A DNA stretch of 64,000 bases from Amphritea sp. (GTDB lineage: Bacteria > Pseudomonadota > Gammaproteobacteria > Pseudomonadales > Balneatricaceae): contig NZ_JADGEW010000007.1 of the NCBI RefSeq assembly GCF_016744155.1, positions 1 through 64,000 of the forward strand, read 5' to 3'. Under the pieces are notes generated by a model that was not told the origin of the DNA, searched no databases, and worked only from the letters and a program-made list of their open reading frames with translations. The position numbers and the translations under genes were made by a program. Below are positions 27,900-39,448 of this stretch, piece by piece (the first letter of the stretch is position 1; each line of letters starts with the position of its first letter).

Positions 27900-28725
27900 T
27901 AAACAGCTATTGCTGGTTATGGATCAACAGGATCAAGCCTGTCTGGCGCTGCAGCGCAGCCGATTAATTGCTAGCCGTCTGAACTGCTCGATTGAAATTG
28001 TTTGGGTAGGTGATGATGCAGAGAAAGCCAGTCAGCTGGCTACTCAGCTGGAATCGGAGGGGATTACAGCATCATTTCGTTGTACGCCTAAGTCTAAGTT
28101 ACTGAAATTACTTGAAAGGCTTTGGGTTAAGCAGCGCTTTGGTTTGCTGATAAAAAGCTGTGACCCTCGTAAAAGTGGTTTTATGACCTCATTGGATGGA
28201 CAGATTCTACGAGATCTTCCCTGTCCGGTATTGATGGTTAAGCATGATCATCTCTGGCATGAGGGCGTTGTAATGGCGGCGGTGAATCCCCTGACGACAG
28301 ATCAGCATCAGCAACAACTTAACGATGATCTGCTGAAAGTGGCGGCCCAGATAGCACAGGTGACCGATTCTAGTTTGGCCGGGGCGGTCGCTTGTCCCTC
28401 GCCAATGATGGGTGCAGATCCTCAGTCGCAGTCTACAGCTTTGATAGAGAAGCAGGCCCGGGGGGCAATGGAGTTGCTGTTGTCTCAGTTGAAGTTGGGT
28501 GCCGAGGCTTTAGCGGTGGGAGAAGGGCCTGCAGAACACTGGATTCCTAAGGCAGCTGACGAGCTTGAAGCCAGGTTGGTGGTGATTGGGACCCGGGCTC
28601 ATGGCGGATTGAAAGGGGCGTTACTCGGTAATACCGCTGAGCGGATCTTGCCGCGGCTAGACTGCGATATTTTAGTTCTACGCGCGGGGTTCTCTGAAGG
28701 ATTGGTGCCTATCCTTAAGCAGTAA
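27889..28725 (+). CDS. Tandem-domain universal stress protein UspA
   Basis: 278 residues with two Usp domains. The second ends in the ATP-binding signature GTRAHGGLKGALLGNTAERILPRL followed by CDILVLR; the first (residues 1-125) lacks a clean signature. GGAGGT lies 5 nt before ATG 27889, which makes it a better start than the ATG 3 nt earlier. It overlaps the RND gene by 11 nt and is the last gene of the three-gene operon, with a terminator 21 nt further on. Confidence 0.9.
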   Translation: MLFNKQLLLVMDQQDQACLALQRSRLIASRLNCSIEIVWVGDDAEKASQLATQLESEGITASFRCTPKSKLLKLLERLWVKQRFGLLIKSCDPRKSGFMTSLDGQILRDLPCPVLMVKHDHLWHEGVVMAAVNPLTTDQHQQQLNDDLLKVAAQIAQVTDSSLAGAVACPSPMMGADPQSQSTALIEKQARGAMELLLSQLKLGAEALAVGEGPAEHWIPKAADELEARLVVIGTRAHGGLKGALLGNTAERILPRLDCDILVLRAGFSEGLVPILKQ

Positions 28726-28745
28726 GGAAGGTTATGTCTACAATT

Positions 28746-28770
28746 AAAGCCCGCATTTGCGGGCTTTTTT
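28746..28770 (+). terminator. terminator after uspA
   Basis: AAAGCCCGCA pairs with TGCGGGCTTT (28746-28755 with 28758-28767) and is followed by a T-run. It ends the YCF48-RND-Usp operon. Confidence 0.92.
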
Positions 28771-28901
28771 GTTAATAAAACTAAACTTCGTGCTGTTTTA
28801 TATCTTATTGATTTTAATGGGTAAGTTTTAATTTTAGTATGCTTTGGATTTTTGTGTCAGTAAAGTTGAAAGCTTTTGTTATTGGTTAAGTCGGACGCTT
28901 A

Positions 28902-28918
28902 ATAGATCCTAGATCTAT
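28902..28918. promoter_or_regulatory. inverted repeat 1 upstream of the acyl-CoA operon
   Basis: ATAGATC and GATCTAT (28902-28908, 28912-28918) with a 3-nt spacer, 69 nt before the dehydrogenase ATG. A probable operator or part of one. Confidence 0.45.
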
Positions 28919-28936
28919 CATATTAATAACAATAGA

Positions 28937-28959
28937 TATCTGTATTACATATACAGATA
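28937..28959. promoter_or_regulatory. inverted repeat 2 upstream of the acyl-CoA operon
   Basis: TATCTGTAT (28937-28945) and ATACAGATA (28951-28959) form a perfect 9-bp inverted repeat with 5-nt spacer, 28 nt before the ATG. No T-run follows. Its size and symmetry suit a dimeric repressor (for example TetR type) controlling the operon. No TetR gene is adjacent. Confidence 0.6.
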
Positions 28960-28986
28960 GCGTTACAGGTCAACCGAGGTGTAAGC

Positions 28987-30786
28987 ATGCCAGATTATAA
29001 AGCGCCCCTGAGGGATATTCAGTTTGTACTGGATGAGATGCTGGAGAGTGAGCAGCACTATAAGAGCCTGCCAGGCTGTGAGGAAGCGACTCCGGATATG
29101 TTGAGCGCTATTCTGGAAGAGGGTGCGAAATTTTCAGAGCGGGTGCTGGCGCCTTTGAATTCAGTAGGTGACCGTGAAGGTTGTCAGCTGAATGAAGGCG
29201 AAGTAACAACACCAAAAGGATTTAAGGAAGCTTATCAACAGTTTGTAGAGGGCGGTTGGCCATCGCTGGCACATGATCCTAAGTGGGGTGGCCAGGGGTT
29301 ACCTGAATCGGTCGGCATCATATTGAACGAGCTGGTAGGTACTGCCAACTGGTCATGGAGTATGTATCCGGGGCTGAGTCACGGGGCGATGAATACCATT
29401 GAGGCCCATGGAACCGATGATCAGAAGCAGACCTACCTGACCAAACTTATCAGTGGTGAGTGGACTGGCACTATGTGTCTGACAGAATCTCACTGTGGCA
29501 CCGATCTGGGGATGTTGAGAACTAAGGCAGAACCTCAGGTTGATGGTAGCTATAAGGTTAGTGGCACTAAGATCTTTATCTCCGCGGGTGAGCACGATAT
29601 GGCTGAGAATATTGTTCATATTGTATTAGCCAGGCTACCGGATGCTCCAGCAGGTACCAAAGGAATTTCTCTGTTTATTGTGCCTAAGTTCCTCCCGGAG
29701 GATAGCGGCAATATTGGTGAGCGGAACAGCCTCAGTTGTGGTGCCCTGGAACATAAAATGGGTATCCATGGTAATGCTACCTGTGTGATGAACTTTGATG
29801 GGGCTACCGGCTACCTTATCGGCGAGCAGAACAGGGGTCTGAACTGTATGTTCACCTTTATGAATACTGCGCGTATTGGCACCGCTTTGCAGGGACTGGC
29901 ACACACCGAGTGGGGGTATCAGAATTCCCTGGCCTATGCCCGGGATCGTTTGCAGATGCGCGCCTTAAATGGCCCTGCATGTCCGGATAAGGCAGCGGAC
30001 CCTATTATTGTGCATCCAGATGTTCGGCGTATGTTGCTAACCCAGAAAGCTTTTGCTGAGGGAGGCAGGGCACTGATCTATTACTGTGCTCAGTTAGTGG
30101 ACAAGGCGGGTTTGACCTCCGATGAGAGTGAGCGTCAGGAAGCAGAAACACAATTAGCCTTCCTGACTCCGATAGCTAAAGCCTTTCTGACTGAAACCGG
30201 TTTTGAATCTGCTAACCAGGGGCTACAGATCTTTGGCGGCCATGGTTATATCAGTGAGTGGGGTATGGAACAGAATGTTCGTGATAGTCGTATCTCCATG
30301 CTATACGAAGGCACAACCGGTATTCAGGCGCTCGATCTGCTAGGGCGAAAAGTACTGATGACTCAAGGCGAGTCTCTGAAATCCTTTACTAAGGTGATAC
30401 ATAAATTCTGTGAATCACAGGCTGAGAATAAGTCGATGCAAGGGTTTATCAATCCTTTGGCTCGCTTAAACCAGGAATGGGCTGATCTGACCATGCGTGT
30501 CGGTATGAAAGCGATGCAAAATCGTGAAGAGGTAGGCGCGGCATCGGTGGATTATCTGATGTATTCGGGCTATATCACTATGGCATATCTTTGGGCTCGG
30601 ATGGCTGTAACCGCGCAGGAAAAACTGGCTGAGGGCGAGGGTGATGGGGCTTTCTATGCCGCTAAAATAAAGACCGCCCGATTCTACTTTGAACGCATCC
30701 TGCCCCGTACGCTGACACTGGAAGCAACCATCGATTCTGGCGCAGATAATTTGCTAGAAATGGATGAAGCAGAGTTCTCTTTCTAA
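28987..30786 (+). CDS. Acyl-CoA dehydrogenase, long form (FadE1/DmdC-like)
   Basis: 599 residues, an FAD enzyme that introduces the alpha-beta double bond in acyl-CoAs. The start MPDYKAPLRDIQFVLDEML and the ESHCGTDLG/FISAGEHD blocks match the pseudomonad 600-residue FadE proteins and the related 3-methylthiopropionyl-CoA dehydrogenase DmdC, which share a C-terminal extra domain after about residue 470. The catalytic-glutamate region is YEGTTGIQALDLLGRK. Context (FadD-type ligase, enoyl-CoA hydratase) favours a fatty acyl-CoA substrate; a methylthiopropionyl-CoA role cannot be excluded by eye. Confidence 0.9.
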   Translation: MPDYKAPLRDIQFVLDEMLESEQHYKSLPGCEEATPDMLSAILEEGAKFSERVLAPLNSVGDREGCQLNEGEVTTPKGFKEAYQQFVEGGWPSLAHDPKWGGQGLPESVGIILNELVGTANWSWSMYPGLSHGAMNTIEAHGTDDQKQTYLTKLISGEWTGTMCLTESHCGTDLGMLRTKAEPQVDGSYKVSGTKIFISAGEHDMAENIVHIVLARLPDAPAGTKGISLFIVPKFLPEDSGNIGERNSLSCGALEHKMGIHGNATCVMNFDGATGYLIGEQNRGLNCMFTFMNTARIGTALQGLAHTEWGYQNSLAYARDRLQMRALNGPACPDKAADPIIVHPDVRRMLLTQKAFAEGGRALIYYCAQLVDKAGLTSDESERQEAETQLAFLTPIAKAFLTETGFESANQGLQIFGGHGYISEWGMEQNVRDSRISMLYEGTTGIQALDLLGRKVLMTQGESLKSFTKVIHKFCESQAENKSMQGFINPLARLNQEWADLTMRVGMKAMQNREEVGAASVDYLMYSGYITMAYLWARMAVTAQEKLAEGEGDGAFYAAKIKTARFYFERILPRTLTLEATIDSGADNLLEMDEAEFSF

Positions 30787-30942
30787 TCAGCGATAAGAAT
30801 AAGCATTGAATAATAGACTATGAAGTTACTTCGAACCGCAGCAGGTCGGGCTACAGTTTCCGGCCTGCTAAATTTAAATTACAGACTTCGACGATTGATT
30901 TCCCCCGAATCGACGTCGGCAATAAAGAATATGGAGACAACG

Positions 30943-31260
30943 ATGTCAGATACTCAGGCTATGTTTGAGGAGATGGTTGGACGCTTTAGTAGCTCAGCCG
31001 CTAACGGTTTAGATGCGGTATTTCAGTATAAGCTGGATGAAGGTGACACTTATTTTGCAGCGATATCCGCAGGGAACTGCGCTCTGGAAAAGGGAGAGCA
31101 TGACGAACCCAGCGTTGTCTTGTTGATGGATAACCAGACTTTCGGTGAAGTTTTAAGTGGTGAAACTAACGGTATGCAAGCCTTTATGAGCGGCAGGATA
31201 CGCGCTGAAGGCGATATTATGCTGGCTACCCGGTTGGAAGCGCTCTTTCCTGTTGGTTGA
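30943..31260 (+). CDS. SCP2-type sterol/lipid-binding domain protein
   Basis: 105 residues, a single SCP2 domain: an N-terminal helix (MFEEMVGRFSSSAANGLDAVFQYKL) followed by beta strands and the conserved C-terminal segment MQAFMSGRIRAEGDIMLATRLEALF. These domains bind acyl-CoAs or other lipids. The frame is open to 30820, but ATG 30943 has GGAG 7 nt upstream and gives a normal SCP2 length; the earlier codons look like non-coding sequence. It probably carries substrate for the surrounding acyl-CoA enzymes. Confidence 0.85.
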   Translation: MSDTQAMFEEMVGRFSSSAANGLDAVFQYKLDEGDTYFAAISAGNCALEKGEHDEPSVVLLMDNQTFGEVLSGETNGMQAFMSGRIRAEGDIMLATRLEALFPVG

Positions 31261-31313
31261 TGCCAAAAACGGCATTAAATCATGTTTGTTTCTGATTTAA
31301 TTAGACTTTTTTG

Positions 31314-31341
31314 CCTGATCTCTTATGCTGAAGAGATCAGG
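31314..31341. other. strong hairpin between the SCP2 and fadD-like genes
   Basis: CCTGATCTCTT and AAGAGATCAGG form a perfect 11-bp stem over a 6-nt loop. The T-run precedes rather than follows it, so it is not a normal plus-strand terminator. It may be a processing or stability hairpin within the operon mRNA, or an operator for the ligase gene. Confidence 0.5.
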
Positions 31342-31411
31342 TTAGGTGTAGAGCTCTACATAGAAAAATGTAAGAACTAATAACAACAATAATAGCTGAC
31401 AGGGTCTGAAA

Positions 31412-33064
31412 ATGGATCAAAAAGAACGCGCCGGGTCGATTCCAGAAAGCCTGAATCCCCGAGGTTATACAAACCTGGTCGATGCATTTAAGCGGATGGT
31501 CAGTGACTATTCAGATCGTCCGGCGTTTACTAGCTTTGGCAACGAGATGAGCTACGGAGAACTTGATCAGCTTTCCGATGCTTTTGCTGTATATCTTCAG
31601 CAGGAAACGGATCTGCTACCCGGCGACCGTATCGCTATTCAGCTGCCTAATTTGAATCAGTACCCGGTTGCCCTGTTTGGTGCGTTGAAAGCCGGACTGA
31701 TCGTGGTGAATACCAACCCACTCTATACCCCCAGAGAACTGGAAAATCAATTTAATGACTCCGGTGCCAAGGCGTTAGTGGTTTACAAAGGGGTTGCCCA
31801 CAACGTCGATAAGATAATTGCCAATACCGGTATTAAGTATGTTTTCACCACGCAGATTGCCGATCTACATCCCCCCCTTAAACGGATACTAATCAATTCT
31901 GTAGTTAAGTATCTGAAAAAAATGGAGCCAGCTTATAACCTACCCGAAGCGGTCGAACTACGGGATGTTATAAATCAGAAAAGAGGTCAGCTGCCAACGC
32001 TCATAAAAGCCAAACCGGCTGATATCGCGGTGCTTCAATACACCGGTGGTACTACCGGCGTGTCTAAGGGAGCAATGCTGACCCATGCCAACCTACTGTC
32101 GAACTTTCTGCAGGGGGTTAAACTCATTTCCGGCGCTGACGAGTTCTGGGCGGAGAAGGTGGTTGCGCCGTTGCCGCTATACCATATTTACGCTTTCACT
32201 ATTACGATGGCGGTGTTGGAGTTAGGGGGCAACAATATTCTGATTGCTAATCCCAGGGATATTCCGGGATTTATCAAAGAGCTGCGTCAGCACTCGATCT
32301 CAGCTTTTATTGGATTGAACACCCTGTTTGTGGCGATCTGTAATCATAAAGACAGTTCAGCAATCGATTTCAGCCACCTAAAAGTTACGCTGTCCGGAGG
32401 CATGGCCCTTACTTTGGATGCGGCTACCGCCTGGGAAAAACTGACCGGATGTCAGGTTCTGGAGGCTTATGGCCTGACTGAAACCTCACCCGCCGTCGCG
32501 ATGAACCCACCGAAAAATATAAGGGTAGGTACGATCGGGCCTCCTGTTGCAGAAACCGATGTGAAGATTATTGGTGCTGATGGCCAAGCATTGCCAGTAG
32601 GTGAGCATGGTGAACTTTGCGTTAAAGGCCCGCAAGTGATGTTGGGTTACTGGCAGAGAGAAAAAGCCACCGCCAGCTGTTTTACTGATGATGGTTATTT
32701 TATTACCGGGGATATCGCTGTACAGGAAATAGATGGTTATCTGCGCATCGTTGACCGGGCCAAAGATATGATCAATGTATCCGGTTTTAACGTCTACCCT
32801 AATGAAATTGAAGATATTGTTACCCTGCACCCTGAAGTAGTCGAATGTGCTGCAATTGGTGAGCCTGATCCCCACAGCGGCGAGGTAGTGAAACTCTTTA
32901 TTGTGGCTAAGGGGGAGGTCAGTACCCAAGAGATTCGTGCTTGGTGTAAGGAGCGTCTAACGCCCTATAAAGTGCCAAAAATTGTTGAGTTTACCGATGA
33001 ATTACCTAAATCCAATGTGGGGAAAGTGCTTCGTCGCATGCTCCGTAGTGAGAAGTCAGTTTGA
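31412..33064 (+). CDS. Long-chain acyl-CoA synthetase (FadD type)
   Basis: 550 residues. It activates fatty acids with ATP and CoA. The AMP-binding motif YTGGTTGVSKGAMLTH is near residue 210; further ANL-family motifs are YGLTETSP, the hinge GDIAVQEIDGYLRIVDRAKDMINVSGFNVYPNEIED and the C-terminal catalytic lysine in LPKSNVGKVLRR. The N-terminal half closely follows pseudomonad FadD (LYTPRELENQFNDSGAKALVV). A second, canonical fadD may exist elsewhere, so I leave the symbol blank. Confidence 0.92.
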   Translation: MDQKERAGSIPESLNPRGYTNLVDAFKRMVSDYSDRPAFTSFGNEMSYGELDQLSDAFAVYLQQETDLLPGDRIAIQLPNLNQYPVALFGALKAGLIVVNTNPLYTPRELENQFNDSGAKALVVYKGVAHNVDKIIANTGIKYVFTTQIADLHPPLKRILINSVVKYLKKMEPAYNLPEAVELRDVINQKRGQLPTLIKAKPADIAVLQYTGGTTGVSKGAMLTHANLLSNFLQGVKLISGADEFWAEKVVAPLPLYHIYAFTITMAVLELGGNNILIANPRDIPGFIKELRQHSISAFIGLNTLFVAICNHKDSSAIDFSHLKVTLSGGMALTLDAATAWEKLTGCQVLEAYGLTETSPAVAMNPPKNIRVGTIGPPVAETDVKIIGADGQALPVGEHGELCVKGPQVMLGYWQREKATASCFTDDGYFITGDIAVQEIDGYLRIVDRAKDMINVSGFNVYPNEIEDIVTLHPEVVECAAIGEPDPHSGEVVKLFIVAKGEVSTQEIRAWCKERLTPYKVPKIVEFTDELPKSNVGKVLRRMLRSEKSV

Positions 33065-33089
33065 GCCTCTGTTGGCTGGGTAAACCGTT

Positions 33090-33647
33090 ATGACAGAGTT
33101 CAGTTCCCTGTCTAAACCTGCACCGCGAAAGTTACAACACCAGCGTTCAGTCGAATGTTGTGCATACCTTCGTGACGACGGTTTGTGGGATGTCGAAGCG
33201 CGAATGACCGACATAAAAGCAGAGACTGTGCCGCTACCCCGAGGGGGGGAAGTCCCCGCTGGCGAGGCTTTTCATGATCTGGGGCTGCGGATCACCTTGG
33301 ATCAGCGGTTGCTGATTCACAGAGTGGAGGCTTTTATTGAGGCTTCCCCTTTTCCTACCTGCGCTAGAATTACTGAGTCATTTGGCCAGCTTGAAGGAAC
33401 CCGCATAGGCCCAGGTTGGCACCGGGAATGTAAAGCGCTAACCGGTGGGTTTCGTGGATGTACCCACTTGAATGAGTTGCTGCCCGTAATCGCGACTACT
33501 GCGATTCAGGCGGTTTGGCCAAACAGTGATCTTGAAGTGATGAAGCTGGGGGCCTCGTTGATGGTTAACAGTTGTCATAGCTGGGCGCAGAACAGCGAAG
33601 TGATACAGGACCTGCTGCCTGAATATTATCGCCCTGAGCTACCCTGA
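33090..33647 (+). CDS. DUF2889-family protein
   Basis: 185 residues. The segments RSVECCAYLRDDGLWDVEARMTD, HDLGLRITLD and the conserved GCTHLNELL (with Cys and His) are those of DUF2889. The function is unknown. Family members are commonly found next to acyl-CoA ligases and hydratases, as here, which suggests a role in acyl-CoA or aromatic-acid catabolism. The conserved Cys/His residues could be catalytic or metal-binding. It lies 25 nt from each neighbour. Confidence 0.8.
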   Translation: MTEFSSLSKPAPRKLQHQRSVECCAYLRDDGLWDVEARMTDIKAETVPLPRGGEVPAGEAFHDLGLRITLDQRLLIHRVEAFIEASPFPTCARITESFGQLEGTRIGPGWHRECKALTGGFRGCTHLNELLPVIATTAIQAVWPNSDLEVMKLGASLMVNSCHSWAQNSEVIQDLLPEYYRPELP

Positions 33648-33672
33648 TAATTAAATAACATAGGAGTAAATT

Positions 33673-34443
33673 GTGAGCGAGCATCTAAATGTCACAACCC
33701 GGGATCGGATTTGTCAGATTTTACTGAATCGTCCGGATAAGAAAAATGCCCTGACGATGGCGATGTATGAAGGCTTAACCCAGGCATTAAAGGATGCTGA
33801 CGCTAATCCGGAGGTTAGAGTTATTTTGCTGGGGTCTACCGGTGACAGCTTCTGTTCGGGTAATGATATTGGTGATTTTATTGGCGCTATTAATTCCCCT
33901 AATGCAGTACAGGCTCCGTTGCAGTTTCTGCAAACTATCTCATCACTGGCTAAGCCCATTGTGGCGGTTGTGCCAGGTGTAGCCGTCGGGATTGGGGTCA
34001 CTATGTTGCTCCATTGTGATCTGGTTATTGCCAGTGATCAAGCCAGTTTTCAGCTACCTTTTGCCCGTCTGGGATTGGTGCCGGAAGGCGGAGCGAGTCT
34101 GATCTTGCCGCAGTTGGTAGGGCACCGAAGGGCATTTGAGCTGTTAGTGATGGGAGAGTCCTTTAGTGCTGCTACCGCCAGCGACCTGGGGATAATAAAC
34201 CGTGTGGTGATGCACAATAGTTTGCAGGACCTGTCGATATTGGAAGCGGGCAAGCTGGCCGCCTTGGCCCCCGATGCAGTGCGGCAGAGTAAAGCGATGA
34301 TACGCAATATTACTCAGTCCCAATTACAGGAAGTTCTATTAGCGGAAGTGGAGCAGTTTGCTGCCCGCCTGAAATCAGCAGAAGCGATGGAAGCTCTACA
34401 GGCGTTTATGCAAAAGCGGGAACCGGACTTTTCGCGTTTTTAA
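33673..34443 (+). CDS. Enoyl-CoA hydratase/isomerase family protein
   Basis: 256 residues from a GTG start with AGGAG 6 nt upstream. Crotonase fold: oxyanion-hole segments FCSGNDIGDF and GVAVGIGVTMLLHCDLVIAS, and FARLGLVPEGGASLILPQLVG carrying a glutamate in the position typical of isomerases and PaaG-like enzymes; the first catalytic Glu of classical hydratases is not obvious. The C-terminus REPDFSRF is typical. It hydrates or isomerises enoyl-CoAs produced by the operon's dehydrogenase. Confidence 0.88.
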   Translation: MSEHLNVTTRDRICQILLNRPDKKNALTMAMYEGLTQALKDADANPEVRVILLGSTGDSFCSGNDIGDFIGAINSPNAVQAPLQFLQTISSLAKPIVAVVPGVAVGIGVTMLLHCDLVIASDQASFQLPFARLGLVPEGGASLILPQLVGHRRAFELLVMGESFSAATASDLGIINRVVMHNSLQDLSILEAGKLAALAPDAVRQSKAMIRNITQSQLQEVLLAEVEQFAARLKSAEAMEALQAFMQKREPDFSRF

Positions 34444-34469
34444 ATCCCCGGAAACCATTTTATGGCTGC

Positions 34470-35051
34470 TTAATACTTATTACCTTTGTGGCGCAGTAGT
34501 AGGTCGCCATAAAGGGATTTGATTTCAGCTATATCCTTTTCGGCATCACCGCAGGTAATAAAACTGCGGTAGATACCCGCCCGGCGAGTTTTCCAATCTA
34601 TATAGGCCGTCAATATTGGAACATCGGCCTGATGGGCGATATGGTAAAAACCGGTCTTCCACTCATCAACCTGAGAACGAGTTCCTTCAGGTGCAATAAC
34701 CAGATAAAGATGCTCTGCATCGTTAAACTGAGATGCCGCCTGGGCAACCACATTAAGTGATTTTGATCGATCGATCGGGATGCCTCCCATCCACATCATC
34801 AGCTGCCGGAAAGGGAATTTAAAAATCTGAACCTTACCCATCCAGTAAATAGGCATGTCCTGACTGAAGCCTAGCATCAGCGCATAGGGAAGGTCCCAAT
34901 TACTGGTATGAGGTGCGCCAATCAGTACCCCTTTATCTACACCTTCAATAGCTGAAAAGTCCAGCTGCCAGCCTTTCAGTTTAAAAAACTTACGGGAGAG
35001 CCAGCGCAGTGGGGGTTTGAAAAAAGGGCTGTCAAAAATAGTTGAGTGCAT
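34470..35051 (-). CDS. 1-acyl-sn-glycerol-3-phosphate acyltransferase family protein
   Basis: 193 residues. The PlsC catalytic motif HTSNWD (HX4D) is at about residue 51, and the acceptor motif appears as APEGTRS at about 118. The short single-domain type is typical of proteins that acylate lysophospholipids or other small acceptors. It converges on the acyl-CoA operon, 26 nt from the hydratase stop. Confidence 0.85.
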   Translation of the reverse strand: MHSTIFDSPFFKPPLRWLSRKFFKLKGWQLDFSAIEGVDKGVLIGAPHTSNWDLPYALMLGFSQDMPIYWMGKVQIFKFPFRQLMMWMGGIPIDRSKSLNVVAQAASQFNDAEHLYLVIAPEGTRSQVDEWKTGFYHIAHQADVPILTAYIDWKTRRAGIYRSFITCGDAEKDIAEIKSLYGDLLLRHKGNKY

Positions 35052-35404
35052 ACAGGGCTTACTGAATTATTGGCGGTCTTTCAAAGCATTGTAGAGTTAT
35101 TTAGCTAAATCGGATACGCAGTGGCTGCTAGCTGGGCTTTAAATCATAGTTAAAACGTCTATGGCATTTTAAATGCGCTTAAATGTTATTTTTTATGCCT
35201 GTTTAACTCGATGATTCTGAAGGGCTTATTGGTAATGTGGCCTTTTTTGTTACTGAATAAGGTATTTTTTGTTATTGCTGGAAAATAACCTGCGACTAGT
35301 ATTAGAAAGTCTGAACTGTGCGTATCTCTATCTGCATTTTTTCTAGAAGCAGTCCGCCGCACGGAAGAGGGTTAACAATAATTATCCTAAGTATGGAGTG
35401 CACC
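35052..35404. promoter_or_regulatory. promoter region upstream of fadBA
   Basis: 353 nt without a gene, AT-rich at 35140-35300. An imperfect inverted repeat (GGTATTTT near 35261 and AAAATAACC near 35282) is present. I did not find a PsrA/FadR-type box. The reading frame open from 35318 is judged non-coding up to the fadB ATG. Confidence 0.35.
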
Positions 35405-38744
<3,340 letters not shown>

Positions 38745-38792
38745 GCCTGATTCATCCGGGTAAGTAACTACCCGGATTGCCGCTTAAGTAAA

Positions 38793-38837
38793 AACCCCGG
38801 ATACTGCGTATTATCGCTTTTGTATTCGGGGTTTTTT
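38793..38837 (+). terminator. terminator of fadBA
   Basis: AACCCCGGATAC (38793-38804) pairs with GTATTCGGGGTT (38822-38833), one mismatch, followed by a T-run. The loop is 17 nt. The next gene starts within a few bases of the T-run. Confidence 0.8.
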
Positions 38838-38839
38838 AT

Positions 38840-39448
38840 TTGAATTTCTTTGCGCATTTAGTACTGGCCGAACAGACGGTTGAATCCCGTGTAGGCAACC
38901 TGTTGGGTGACTTTGCCCGTGGCGTTGATCAACAGAGCCTTTCTGCTGAAGTGCTGCAGGGACTAATAAACCACCGACGTGTCGATCAGTTTACGGATCA
39001 GCATTCGCAGGTTTTACAGATGAAGCGTAGTTTTACAGCGCAAAGGCGACGCTTTGCGGGTATCGCACTGGATGTTCTGTTTGACCATTTTCTGATAAAG
39101 CACTGGCAGCTATTCAGCGAACAACCTAAAAAACAGGTGATCGATGATCTGTACCGGGATCTGCTGGCGGGTCAGTCAGTCATGCCGGAACGGATGCAAC
39201 AGGTTACCCAGAAAATGGTTGAAGGGGATTGGTTCAGGGCTTATGAAACACTGGACGGTGTTGCTTATGCGTTGGAGCGTGTTGCTGGAAGAATACGTTT
39301 CAGCAATAACTTTGGCGGAGTGGGGGAGGAGCTTGCGCTGCACTACCCCCAATTCGAGATCGGCTTTAAGCTCTTTCTCCCCGACCTTATTGAGCGTTTT
39401 TCGTCACCCTATATTCTGGATGGGAAAGTCGGTGAGAAAACCTGCTAG
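38840..39448 (+). CDS. Acyl carrier protein phosphodiesterase (AcpH) family protein
   Basis: 202 residues. AcpH removes the phosphopantetheine arm from holo-ACP. The start MNFFAHLVLAEQTVESRVGNLLGDFARG aligns with E. coli AcpH, and conserved HRRVDQFTDQH and the metal-binding FDHFL motif belong to the HD-like family. The start codon is TTG, only 2-3 nt after the fadA terminator T-run, with no separate ribosome binding site except the GGGG of the terminator stem. The stop shares the palindrome CTAG with the stop of the convergent gene. Confidence 0.85.
   Translation: MNFFAHLVLAEQTVESRVGNLLGDFARGVDQQSLSAEVLQGLINHRRVDQFTDQHSQVLQMKRSFTAQRRRFAGIALDVLFDHFLIKHWQLFSEQPKKQVIDDLYRDLLAGQSVMPERMQQVTQKMVEGDWFRAYETLDGVAYALERVAGRIRFSNNFGGVGEELALHYPQFEIGFKLFLPDLIERFSSPYILDGKVGEKTC

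Noticed and set aside
30820-30942. 41-codon N-terminal extension of the SCP2 gene
   Set aside because: The ATG at 30943 has a proper GGAG site and gives the normal SCP2 length; the extension matches nothing.
28987-34443. A DMSP (dmdB-dmdC-dmdD) demethylation-pathway operon
   Set aside because: The dehydrogenase is compatible with DmdC, but the ligase is closest in pattern to FadD and no DmdA is present; kept only as an alternative.
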